From: Rhizophagus sp. LPA8_4_AMF
Taxonomy: Eukaryota > Glomeromycota > Glomeromycetes > Glomerales > Glomeraceae
Reading direction: 5' to 3'
Assembly: GCA_021464525.1 (NCBI GenBank)
Contig: JADRCO010001005.1
Coordinates: 1-23,647 of the forward strand
DNA length: 23,647 nt
Shown here: positions 1-9,218 of the stretch, in pieces
How positions within the stretch are numbered: the stretch's first letter is position 1
Layout: every line of letters starts with the position of its first letter
The notes under the pieces: generated by a model
The model's input: the letters and a program-made list of their open reading frames with translations, nothing else
What the model was told of the DNA's origin: nothing
Database searches by the model: none
Translations under genes and position numbers: made by a program

Positions 1-726
1 AAAAAAAAAAAAAAAAAAAACTGTTAAAAAAAAAGGAAAAAAAAAAAAAATTTTTTTTTTTTTTTTTCTATTCTTTTTTTTATATATATATATATATACA
101 TATAAATAAAAAAAAAACTTCATATATATTTAATATACATATTTTTTTAGTGTATTTTTATTAAACTGTAAAGTAATTTTTAACAAATTTTTGAATTTTT
201 GTACAGTACATTTTTATTCTCAAACATTTCAAACTTTTCGAACATTTCGAACATTTCGATTCAATTTTTTTTATTTTTATTTATCGTAGTTTATAGTAAT
301 GAAAAAAAAAAAAAAATTATTACAAAAAAAAAAAAAAATTCCTTTTCAAGATTATAATGATAATAAAAAGCAAGTTTTTTACTGTGTTACGGTTAATTAA
401 AATTATCCATCCTTTTTTGATTAATTGATTTAAAGAGTTAATTCTAAATGAAACCAAACCTGTCAAAGAGAAGTTAGATTTCAAAAAAAAAAAAAAAAAC
501 ACCTTTCCCCTTCGCTAATTGCCGAAATCCCGAAACTTTATTTCAAAGCATGGGTTACATGCTTACAAAGAATTTATGTTTAATGACGATTATATAAGTG
601 GTTTTTTTCCATTATTTCCAAAAAAAAATTTTTAAAGTTAATACACGGCATTAAACAAAAGCATTAATTAATAATAAACGGATAAAAATCAAAAAAAAAA
701 AAAAAATTAATTTAAATAATATACAA
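1..726. other. AT-rich stretch without a supported gene
   Basis: Long homopolymer A and T runs and TA microsatellites fill this stretch. A short array of about three near-copies of a 9-10 bp unit, core ACATTTCGA, lies around 222-260. No open frame here has protein-like composition; those present translate to runs of Phe, Leu and Ile from poly(A/T). Confidence 0.6.
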
Positions 727-858
727 ATGATTCAAGCACAGTACTTTTTAATGGGTACAGGAAGCAGTGCCGGTAAACATGCCACGCGAGATATCAAAAA
801 CAAGAAAAGCAAGAGGGTTACGTTTAAAAATCTCGTGCAAACACCTGAGCCCAAATGA
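727..858 (+). CDS. Possible small protein, 43 aa (unrecognised)
   Basis: An ATG at 727 opens a 44-codon frame to TGA at 856. It is clearly less AT-rich than its surroundings. The product starts MIQAQYFLMGTGSSAGKHAT and continues as a Lys/Arg-rich tail ending TPEPK. The N-terminus faintly recalls small mitochondrial ATP-synthase subunits, but there is no membrane segment and I do not assign it. The balanced amino-acid composition, in a region where other frames are low complexity, is the main reason for listing it. It could also be the last exon of a longer gene or the fossil of one. The opposite strand has an overlapping frame (732-920) with a leucine/phenylalanine-rich stretch; I prefer the plus strand on composition alone. 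Confidence 0.35.
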   Translation: MIQAQYFLMGTGSSAGKHATRDIKNKKSKRVTFKNLVQTPEPK

Positions 859-864
859 TTTTTT

Positions 865-1170
865 CTTAATTTACCAATTGAATCCTTTATTTTATGATAA
901 TGATTGTATGATAAAATCATAGTAAGATCAGGAGGTAATTACATCATATAACCACTAATATCTTTCCAAATTGAATCGGCACGGTAAGGAGGTAATTAAT
1001 ATCTTAACTATTGTAAGGGCAAGGAGACCAATAATCGGATGTAAGAATAAAATTTTTATGTAAAAAGCGATAATTACATCAGAAACCACCAAATATCTTC
1101 GCCAATTTAATCCTTTTATTGGATGATAATTTGATCATAAGATCAAGGAGGTACATCAAATAACTTTTCT
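865..1170. repeat. Degenerate direct-repeat array of roughly 110-bp units
   Basis: Three related blocks can be aligned by eye. Each carries CCAATTTAATCC-like DNA, then a GATCA-AGGAGGTA-like core, then TACATCA and TAACCAC-like DNA. The core is at about 926-940, 986-996 and 1140-1155. The first and third blocks are the most similar; the middle one is shortened. The unit matches no neighbouring gene and looks like an old tandem duplication or a decayed dispersed repeat. Confidence 0.5.
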
Positions 1171-1221
1171 CCATAATTTAATATGATAACATACCTCGTG
1201 GTTATGTATAAAAAAATATTT

Positions 1222-3016
1222 TTAATAAATCGATCCAAGTTTTTCTAAATAAATATCATCCCCACTTTCTACAACTTCTCCCAATTTCTTATCCATTTCT
1301 AATCTATTTCCTGTTTCTTTAATAATCAAAATCAGTCTCTAATAAAAATCAAAAAAAAAAATCAAAATTAGATATTATGAATGAATGAAAGAGCTTAAAA
1401 TAAAATCTTACATTTGGATCATCTAATGGAAGTTTGTTATTATTATTAGTAATTTTACCCACAGTCGCTACTTTGTCCAAGACTTTTCCGATTGTCCATT
1501 CCTAATTAGAATGATTAAGTTAAACTTATTTAATCAAAATTACGTTGATTAAATATAATTAGAAATTACTTTGTTAAAAAACAAGGGTTTATTGGATACT
1601 TTTGAATCAAGTGGAAAATCAACCGAAAGATAAACACGCGCGTTTACAGGTATAGATGAATCGCCCTACAATTAAAATATTTCCAAATTTTTCCAAATCA
1701 ACTTTTGAAATTTTTTTTTTACAAAGAAAAAAAGTGCAGACAATAAATTCCCATCCCTGAGCTTTGGACTTTAATTTCATCACTTCAATCTTTTTATTTT
1801 TCTTTTTTGGTTTATTTGTTGTAACATTTTTAGATGAAGAACTAATATTGTCAGGTTTAAGTATACTGCTTGTGCTACTTATATTACTAGCAGATTTCTT
1901 TTTGTATCTCGAAATTAGCTCTTCAGCCTTCACGCGTCTCTTTGCTTTTTCATCAGATGCTACATTAAGAGATTCGCATTGATGAGCTGGTGGATGCCTA
2001 TGTCTTTTGTTTTTTAAAAATAGAAAATTTATTAATGAAGTTTTAACAATGAAGTTTTTAACAATGAAGTTATTTTTTTATTTCCTCTTTTTTTGTAAAG
2101 ATAAAGAGAAACATTCAAACTTACTTTAAACAGAATGCCTCCCCACATCCATCACATACTACATAAACCAACACACCACCTTCTGATCTGTTCTTGCATT
2201 CTGTTATAAAACATTTTTGTTTTTCAATAGATATAGAAGATAAAAGATGTAATACACAGTTTGATTTCAAATGTTCTTCTAACTAATTTTGAATAAAAAA
2301 AATGATAAGCCCCCATTAAAAAAAGTTAATCAAAATAAAAATAGGAAATAATAAAATGAATAAATTTTCTTATTTTTACAATACCGTTTGTTCCACTGAT
2401 TTCCCTTCAGGATTCAAAATCATGGATGAACAAGTTTCACATAATTGAACATTCTTATTTTATTATGATTTTGTACGATGAAAAAAAAAATCAAATAGTT
2501 AATACATTTACATACATAGAATAAATAAAAAATCATTTCATTAAAGATCCGTATGTTCCGAAGTACAGATAAATAATCAAACAATCAAAAATTTGTTAAT
2601 TTGGGTATTATTAATTGGATATTTTTAATTAACCTACTTTTTCATTCTCACTCCATCGAAAACACTCATGAGAATTTGGATACCTATGGTTTAAACTATA
2701 AATAGAAAGAATGGATACAAATCATATAATTTCTATAATTAATTAATGAAAGGTAAAAAAAAAAAAAAAATAACCCGTACCAATATTTTTTTCCACAACT
2801 ACCACACCAAAAAGGTAAAAAGTCTTGATAGAAAAAATAAGAAAATAAAAAAGGAAAAAGAATTAAATATGGTGAATCTCTACCATAAATATTAAACAAA
2901 TAAACTATTCAAGGAACTGTATCAGAGAAAAAAATTACTAATATAAATTATAAATATTTACCAAGTTGACAGCAACCTTCAAAAGAACAATTTTCTCCGA
3001 TGTAAGGAAATTCCAT
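1222..3016 (-). CDS. AN1-type zinc-finger protein, ZFAND1/Cuz1-like
   Basis: Nine exons give about 315 aa: 3016-2962, 2823-2781, 2695-2638, 2453-2385, 2282-2125, 2003-1742, 1665-1570, 1501-1412 and 1338-1222. The first AN1 finger (exons 1-3) runs from IGENCSFEGCCQLDFLPFWC to CLNHRYPNSHEC, with the full Cys/His spacing. A second AN1-like finger spans exons 5-6 (KCFITEC, CDGCGEAFC, KHRHPPAHQC). Next come a Lys-rich linker and a C-terminal ubiquitin-like region (GDSSIPVNARVYLSVDFP, then EWTIGKVLDKVA, ending YLEKLGSIY). Two AN1 fingers plus this tail match ZFAND1/Cuz1, which in yeast and animals links Cdc48/p97 and proteasomes during arsenite stress and stress-granule clearance. That role here is inference from family. 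Every splice junction keeps frame. The weakest is the end of exon 6 (donor GTCTGC), so a few residues there may be wrong. Confidence 0.88.
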
Positions 3017-3260
3017 GTCGAAATGTTAATCGAAACCATGCACTGATGCACATTCTATTTTGAATGGTAAAATGGGGTACCATTTTAGGAAATTTAGAAA
3101 TATCTGGAAATGCTCGGCGTTTTTCGGTAATCTTTCATGCATAGCTATAGAAAATATTGTGAAACTACTAAAAAAGGTAATTCCGTTACATCTAGCATCA
3201 TAATTAAGAGTTGATAAAAAAAACTTATATATAAACAGTTCTTTCTTCAACATCCCTAAC

Positions 3261-3308
3261 TCAACAAGTTAACAATTTCATTTAGATAAATTAACAAGTT
3301 AACAATTT
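3261..3308. repeat. Short spaced direct repeat upstream of the 3494 gene
   Basis: AACAAGTTAACAATTT occurs twice, starting near 3263 and 3293, so 30 bp apart. Each copy contains the palindrome GTTAAC. The pair lies between two divergent genes (starts 3016 and 3494) and could be a paired regulatory site or a simple tandem duplication. Confidence 0.45.
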
Positions 3309-3493
3309 ACAAATATCATCATAAAACTCATTTTTACTCATACAATCGGAATTCGTATAATCAAACGTATTCCATACAATCATACAATCAACATATAATC
3401 AACTATTAACCCTTGTAAAGGATTGTGAAGGTTAAAACTTCAAAATTCATAAATCACTTCCGTTATAAAGCTTTAACAACCTACTTTCCAAAA

Positions 3494-3799
3494 ATGTGCG
3501 ACGTTAAATTATTCTCCCCTCATAAACCTGACTTTGAAAATTATTATTATTTCGCGATTAATCTAATCACACGAATCATACCTGAACCATCTCCAGCAAC
3601 CTACCTTAAAGGATTACCTCAAAGAATTCCCGAATTAGAATATCTTGGACCAGTTGGTCATTTAGATGATGCTGTACAAGTTCGCGTAAAGAAATCTGAA
3701 GAAATCGATATAGATGGATTAATAGACGGATTTGAAACTATTAGGGGTGTTAAAAGTGCGGAATTACAATCACCAAAATTTAGAAACAGGAGGAATTAA
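3494..3799 (+). CDS. Hypothetical protein, 101 aa
   Basis: I do not recognise this protein. It starts at the ATG giving MCDVKLFSPHKPDF. The frame stays open upstream to a GTG at 3425, but there is no earlier ATG in it. The sequence is well balanced: an aromatic stretch (NYYYFAINLI), a Pro-rich middle (IIPEPSPATYLKGLPQRIPE), then VQVRVKKSEEIDIDGLIDGF and IRGVKSAELQ. The alternating strand-helix-strand look of the last 45 residues, with a GVKSAEL-type end, suggests a small alpha/beta (ferredoxin-like) fold; this is an impression, not a family match. It is a single exon, divergent from the AN1 gene and convergent with DAD1. The codon choice and lack of low complexity make it a likely real gene. 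Confidence 0.65.
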   Translation: MCDVKLFSPHKPDFENYYYFAINLITRIIPEPSPATYLKGLPQRIPELEYLGPVGHLDDAVQVRVKKSEEIDIDGLIDGFETIRGVKSAELQSPKFRNRRN

Positions 3800-4243
3800 A
3801 TTAAATTTTTTATTATCATACACAATATTTAAAAGTAAGTCAATAAATTTGTGTAATAGTGATTTTATTGAAAAACCAAAGTTAGTTTTTGATATCAGCA
3901 AAACCTCAAACCTCTGATTACAAGGCTATCGCTTTGTAGCCAATTGAATCTAATTATTGTACAACTTTTGGGTTTAGTTATTCTGTGATAGTACTTCATA
4001 ATAATAATGTATATTTTAAATATAGAAATTCATAGTTCGAATAAATTTTCATGTATATTTAATAAACCATTTGCATTTCTAAAAATAATAGAATACCAAT
4101 AAAAAGTTTTATTTATTCATTTGATTATTATAATTACTTTTAAAGTTACTTCTTTTTTTGAAACCGTGAAAAAATGAATATAATTTATTAAATTTTGAAA
4201 ATATTTCTAAATAATTTAATTAATTACTGGTTGAAAATTTTTT
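3800..4243. other. Convergent intergenic region
   Basis: This lies between the 3' ends of the 3494 gene and DAD1. It contains a small hairpin (GGCTA / TAGCC, 3924-3941) about 125 bp past the upstream stop, and several AATAAA-like signals. I see no further gene in it. Confidence 0.5.
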
Positions 4244-4785
4244 TTAACCGATAAAGTTCACAACAAAAAAGTGAAGAAGAATATTACAAAAGACGAAATC
4301 TGCAAAAGCTCTATAAAAAAAATGAATAAATTTAAGTAATCATAATTTATTAATTTTATTATTATTATTATTATTACCTTTCTGGGGATATGCCCTTAAA
4401 TTCATTGCTATTTTCTGGATTGGTTTGTATCCGTAAATTAACTATTGTAAAATGAAATTATATTTTATAAATATAACCATAATTTTTTTTTTTTTTTTAG
4501 TATTGTTATTATTTAAAATTAAATTTTTATTTCTTTACCTGCTAAAACAAATGATCCTACGCATGAAATGAACCCAGAAAGAAAAGCATTATATGGATAA
4601 GTTCCTACTAATACACAATATATAAATTGAAAAATACCAGAAAATAAAATAAAAGCTAAATATGCATCAATAAGTTTAAGATTTTGTGCAGTTTCTTTTT
4701 GATATGATTTCCATAATTTTTCTATTACACTTGAAAATATTTCAGCCAGGTTTGATTTTTCAACCGAGTTTGATTTTTCAACCAT
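4244..4785 (-). CDS. OST2: Oligosaccharyltransferase subunit DAD1/Ost2
   Basis: Three exons (4785-4539, 4441-4378, 4310-4244) give 125 aa, close to the 113 aa of animal DAD1. The N-terminus is a short charged cytosolic tail with a duplicated VEKSN motif. [20 protein letters not shown] leads into the first membrane segment ([20 protein letters not shown]). [20 protein letters not shown] follows, then [20 protein letters not shown], and a final hydrophobic end [21 protein letters not shown]. The LRIQTNP, GISPERAFADF and NFIG blocks are DAD1 signatures. The protein is a small membrane subunit of the ER oligosaccharyltransferase, which moves the lipid-linked glycan onto asparagines of nascent proteins. 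The secreted protease and cyclase further right in the window would pass this machinery. The gene shares a 215-bp upstream region with SmD2. Confidence 0.96.
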
Positions 4786-5000
4786 TTTTTAATTTTTATG
4801 TGAGGAAAAAAAAAAAATTATTTATTTATGTTTAACCAGTCTACCAATAAAAAATTGCCAAATTGATTGGTAAAACTGAAAATTTATTCTGCGAATTTTG
4901 TGCATAAAGTCACGTGAAATCAAAAGGTGACACTGAGATAACCACCTCGCTTTCAAGAAAAACATTTTTACGTTTGACTTTCTAACAAAAAATTCAAAAA
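4786..5000. promoter_or_regulatory. Bidirectional promoter region between DAD1 and SmD2
   Basis: Only 215 bp separate the two start codons, so both promoters must lie here. A palindromic E-box CACGTG sits at 4911-4916 within AAGTCACGTGAAAT, near the middle. In fungi CACGTG is the site of bHLH factors such as Cbf1; the link here is inference. Poly(A) tracts lie near the DAD1 start. Confidence 0.6.
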
Positions 5001-5621
5001 ATGAGGTATATTATATATTATCTTGATTTAAAAACTCTTTTTGGTTTCATTTCTATATTTAAAATATGTGAAATATGAAATATTAAGTGGGGAAGTTAGA
5101 GTCTTTAGATCTAATTTGAAAATTATTATATAGTACTACAGCAGGAAAATCAAAAGCAGAAATGACCGAGGAAGAGCTCCGTCAACTTGAGGAGCACGAA
5201 TTCAATACTGGTCCTTTATCTGTTTTACAACAATCGGTCAAGAATAATACTCAAATCTTGATAAACTGTAGGAATAATCGAAAGTTACTCGCTCGTGTTA
5301 AAGCATTTGACCGACATTGTAATATGGTGTTGGAAAATGTTAAAGAAGTATGTTAAAAATACATTTGACATATAATTTCTTGTATCATTCTAATAATCAT
5401 CTTTTTTATCTTTTAGATGTGGACGGAAACGCCAAAGGCCGGTAAAGGTAAGAAGGCCAAGCCGGTTAACAAGGATAGATTCATTAGCAAGATGTTTTTA
5501 CGTGGAGATTCTGTCATACTTGGTAGTTTATTAAATCTTTTTTCATTAACTTTATACACGGTTTCAATAATATTAAATTCTTCATTCTTTTCTTCCATCA
5601 GTGCTGAGAAATACGGTATAA
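5001..5621 (+). CDS. SMD2: Spliceosomal Sm protein D2
   Basis: Four exons give 114 aa, matching the family length of about 115-118. Exon 1 is only 5 nt (5001-5005, ATGAG) before a GTATAT donor. The others are 5134-5347, 5417-5522 and 5602-5621. The product begins [20 protein letters not shown] and then has [20 protein letters not shown], the Sm1 motif with [33 protein letters not shown], a Lys-rich loop [13 protein letters not shown], and the Sm2 motif [18 protein letters not shown]. These are SmD2 signatures, all in frame across the junctions. An internal ATG at 5162 (MTEEEL) would also give an open frame, but other SmD2 proteins carry a similar lysine-containing leader before it, so I chose 5001. 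SmD2 is a member of the heptameric ring on U1, U2, U4 and U5 snRNAs. The end (LRNTV) is slightly short. Confidence 0.95.
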
Positions 5622-5994
5622 TAAAATATCTGTGTTCTTTGAGGAAACCAATTCGTAAATTTTCATTTTGTTCTTCTAAAGATTCAACTAATTATCTTTG
5701 TAAATGGTTTTTAATAATATATATTTTTTTTATACTGAATTGTTTTAAATTCTGATCATCTCACACGATAATGGTAATAATACAGCTTTCCGATAACAAA
5801 CTGAGAAAAAATAAAATGATCAAGTATAGGGTTTGTAATGTAATAATCTCTCATTTGAAAATAATAAACGTTATTTTAAAAGTTTTGAAAACCTTGATCT
5901 TTTAATTAACAATATTATATGTATCAGTATTTAAATTGAAATGGGTAATTACAACTTTTAAAACAAACCTGAATATAAATAATAATGATCCGTA
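5622..5994. other. Convergent intergenic region between SmD2 and bL34m
   Basis: The 3' flanks of two converging genes share this stretch. It contains AATAAA-like motifs on both strands. A frame crossing the SmD2 3' end is a by-product of reading through its last intron. I see no separate gene. Confidence 0.5.
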
Positions 5995-6366
5995 TTAATG
6001 TGATAAATATTTACGACCTTTCATACGTCGTCTTGTAAGTATTTTTTTTCCATTTTTACTTCGTAATCTTGCTAAAAACCCATGTCTACGTTTTCTTACT
6101 AAATTACTTGGTTGATATTCTCTTCCATATGTTACAAAACGAACTCCGTTTCCAAAGATATTTGTCGCTTGTGATGGTCTTGCTGAGCTTGCTCGTAAAT
6201 GGTGATTAGTAATTAATAATTGTGAATTACTTTATATTATCGTTAAAATTCATTTTTCTTACTTTTGAAAATTTAAAAGTCCGAATGAAGAAAATCCATT
6301 AGGAGAAAATACTTGTTGCATTCGTGAAATTATCGGACAGAATTTTCGAGTTAAAGAGGAAAACAT
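5995..6366 (-). CDS. MRPL34: Mitochondrial large-subunit ribosomal protein bL34m
   Basis: Two exons (6366-6263 and 6187-5995) give 98 aa. The C-terminal half carries the bL34 signature: [20 protein letters not shown], then [20 protein letters not shown] to the stop. The N-terminal 50 or so residues ([20 protein letters not shown]...) are basic and hydroxylated, as expected for a mitochondrial import sequence. bL34 is a very small, highly basic protein buried in 23S-type rRNA; the nuclear copy here would serve the mitoribosome. The acceptor I used (CAAG, keeping frame) is the only one of three nearby AGs that fits the phase of exon 1, so the residues around the junction are less certain than the rest. 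Confidence 0.93.
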
Positions 6367-7878
6367 TTTTTTTTGGAACGATGATCTTCCAATTTTTTTT
6401 TATCAGTTAAGTCACATGACTGATTTACTAAAAATGATAAACAAACTGGAAATGAGACGTTAGTGGAAGAAATTAAATAATATATACGAGGAAACTTATC
6501 GAATTTTTTTTGTGATCTTGAGACTTAAAAAGTTGATTCAAAATAAAATTAATGGATGTACCTTCTTCAAAATAACAAAAGAGAGATAGTTTAACAAGAG
6601 GACTTGTAATAAATAGCTCTCGTGGACTTCGTTAAGGAGTGTAAAAAAATAAACTGAGGTTGTTCTCATCGTACCGAAGCCTGAAGAAATCGCTTGCGAA
6701 AAAAATCGCCTTAATCTGTAAAAAAGTAAAATTTCAATTTTTTAACTAAAGCAGGTATAGCCAAAATTCAATTCTTTGAGTGAATAAATACATAGCATTA
6801 AAAGCAATATCACCCAGTTTTTGAATCAGGTTTAATTTGTTTATGTCAGCTGTTTTTATCGAAGAAAAATGGGAAACGAACGAGATTTTTGACTCTTGAG
6901 TATGATGATATATATTCCCGGAACACAGCATACGACATAAATGATAATAATTCCTTTAAATATTTATAGTATAGCATCTCCACAACAGGTTAGAAACAAT
7001 TCTCCAGAATATTTTAGGGTGCTTAGCATTCAGCTTAGCATACTATTATTCAGTACGTGCATTTATGCTAACCCGCATCTCATAATTTTCGTGTATAAGC
7101 GACATGTACAAGAAAAATTGGATTATAATGTGATAAAGCATAGAAACATTCTCAGTAATAAAAATCAGAATACCAGAATTGATAAATATAATAAAAAAAA
7201 AATGAACCCTCATTAATAATCAAAATAAATACTTTATATACTTTTTAAAATGAGTTCCGAGTCATTTTAATATGATAGATTAGCCGCGGCAAGAAAAGAT
7301 ATAAATTTTTCCTTGCTTACAACTTATTTGAAAGATTATGATGACCTGCGAATATAACATTATCAAAAAAAATTAAATTTAAAAAATAGGTGCGGTTGAT
7401 TAACTGAATGTGTTGATGTAAAAAAGTATAAATACACCCTTTATTATCATTATTTTATATCTCAAAGTTTAAGCTTGTGTGAAAAATGTGAAAAGATGTA
7501 TTTTAGATGAATTTATGTAGCCATAACTTTACTTATTTCAGGGATAATTTCAAAACTTTTAATGCATACCCCTGTTATATCCACAGTCAAGTGATAACTA
7601 CTTTTTATTTATACAATCTTGCTTTATACAGATGTGATGTATCAAATGAAAGAATATTTATTAGTTTTGGGTTAGACCTTTCTTTTTGTATCTTTGATAA
7701 TAATTTTATTTGAAAGACAAATGGAGCATAAAATAAAATTTAAGAAATGAAAATTCATCTTAAATCTATACCAAATTTAGATTAATTTATCAAGTGCAAA
7801 AATCAAGTTAACAGTTAAAAATCAGGTTCAAAAGCATAAATAGTAGCACTTGCTAATTAGAATGCTTAATTTATCACT
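6367..7878. other. Gene-poor stretch with only weak frames
   Basis: No recognisable protein is found on either strand. A TATAAATA box at 7427-7434 precedes an unassigned 68-codon frame at 7507-7713 (starts MNLCSHNFTYFRDNF, Phe/Tyr-rich, no motif); I treat that frame as doubtful. A 91-codon frame at 6941-7216 is equally featureless. AGTCACATGACT at 6410-6421 lies about 50 bp upstream of the bL34m start and resembles the E-box region between DAD1 and SmD2. Confidence 0.45.
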
Positions 7879-9120
7879 TTATTGCTTAGAATTTTGTGCA
7901 ATAGCTTGCACCAAAAGGTCCTTGATTTCACTAAGCTCTTTCTCTCCATAAATGATTTCGAATTTATTAGATGTTTTAATGAGGGTACTTTTCATATATA
8001 CACATTTTTCTATATATTCATGCTTCTTTAAAATAGATTTTCCTTTTATTATGCACATAATAGTCAAACCAACGTGAAATTGAGAGTTGCTATTTCTTTT
8101 ATTTTTGGACTGAGTAAACAGGATGTTTCTAATTCTTTGCAGTCTAACAACTTGTAATTGTATGGTTTGTTGATTTTTTCTCATTCTTCTTCATTACATT
8201 TAGTTATATATGCAAGTGTAGGTGCCCATGGCAATCTCCTAAATTTTTGTATTTAACTACTTTGGATTCCCAAAATCCAAAGTTCATTGCCAACAAGTTC
8301 AATAAATAACCTGTGATATTAGAATAAATGTTATTTAGAAATTTCCTTGCTATCTGAATTTCTTTGCTCTTTAAGTATTTTTAGTATTATTCAGGTTCTA
8401 GTAGTACTAAACATACAAATATCCATTCTCTCCTTATCTGTCAAGTACTTTTTGGGAAGACAAAGAGCTCTAGAACATGTTTTTGTCTTGATAGTACAAT
8501 CCACTTATCTCCTGTAGTTACAACTCACTCATCTTTCACATACCAATTGCATGAATGAGAAATTTGTACTACCTTTTGCTTTGTAGGCAATAAACTTTCA
8601 GTTTTACAACAAACCAAGAGCAATTTTTATTGTCTATAATATATTATTTTCTGTTAATCTTTCACTTGTGTAATGATAATATTAATAAGTTACTAACATA
8701 ATCTGCATTCTCCATGATGATTTGTAGAATTTAAAAGGGATAGGAGAAAAATAAAAAGATTCAGGAGGTGACAGATAATATGCACTTCTTATACTATTGA
8801 TGTTTTCTTGCTTTTTGGACATTAAAATTCCTGATTCATCTGGTTGTGAGATTAAGGTATCAAACCATGCAATAGAATCTAGATGTAGACATAGTTTCCA
8901 GTTTGTTTTGTTTGGAACCAGTTTGATTACAAATTTTTCTTGAAAGCTAGAGTTGTTATCAATAAAATCCAGGCATTTTTCTCTCATAATCGAGAGGTGT
9001 ATTGCAGCTGGTTTGATCTTTTATCATTTCAACCTCAATCACCGGTTGGGTGTCCCATTTGAATTCGCTTATTTGAGGGATCTCAATTCTTTCATCTTTG
9101 ATGTCTTCAAAGGGAATTGT
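7879..9120 (-). pseudogene. Decayed coding region of unknown family
   Basis: Several minus-strand segments have protein-like composition, but no single frame runs through. The upstream segment (about 9120-8950) includes IPFEDIKDERIEIPQISEF and WDTQPVIEVEMIKDQ. A second (8987-8682) includes LVPNKTNWKLCLHLDSIAWF and AYYLSPPESFYFSPIPF. A third, around 8500, has a short TTGDKWIVLSRQKHVLELF-like stretch. A fourth (8184-7879) has RLQRIRNILFTQSKNKR and ends IKDLLVQAIAQNSKQ. The DNA is less A/T-homopolymeric than its flanks. I cannot name the family. It could be a lineage-specific host gene or part of an old mobile element, and the segments may not all belong to one gene. A small hairpin at 9197-9218 lies just beyond the upstream end. 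Confidence 0.4.
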
Positions 9121-9196
9121 AATTATGACTTACATTTTACATAAAAAATGGTTGCTTTCAAGTATAGAAAAAGAAACAAGCGATTTGATAAACTAC

Positions 9197-9218
9197 CAGT
9201 GATTTAAATAAATCACTG
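9197..9218. repeat. Small perfect hairpin
   Basis: CAGTGATTT and AAATCACTG form a perfect 9-bp stem around a 4-nt loop. It stands alone near the edge of the decayed coding region and could be the remnant of a foldback element. No target duplication was seen. Confidence 0.5.

Noticed and set aside
320-502. Minus-strand frame rich in Phe and Ile
   Set aside because: It arises from poly(A) tracts and has no protein-like composition.
3026-3253. 75-codon minus-strand frame upstream of the AN1 gene
   Set aside because: No motif, and it occupies the expected promoter of the divergent gene pair.
3425-3493. GTG-initiated extension of the 101-aa gene
   Set aside because: Nuclear fungal genes start at ATG; the extension has no ATG and the first ATG is at 3494.
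3732-3917. Frame overlapping the 3' end of the 101-aa gene
   Set aside because: Out of frame with the better-supported gene, low complexity, Lys/Asn/Ser-rich, no partner exon.
3924-3941. GGCTA/TAGCC hairpin as a tRNA or structured RNA
   Set aside because: Only a 5-bp stem, with no tRNA B-box or other arms nearby.
6941-7216. 91-codon plus-strand frame
   Set aside because: Ends in a Lys/Asn-rich low-complexity tail, no recognised motif, no convincing promoter or splice partners.
7507-7713. 68-codon frame behind a TATA box
   Set aside because: The TATA placement is attractive but the product is Phe/Tyr-rich with no motif; chance is likely in AT-rich DNA.
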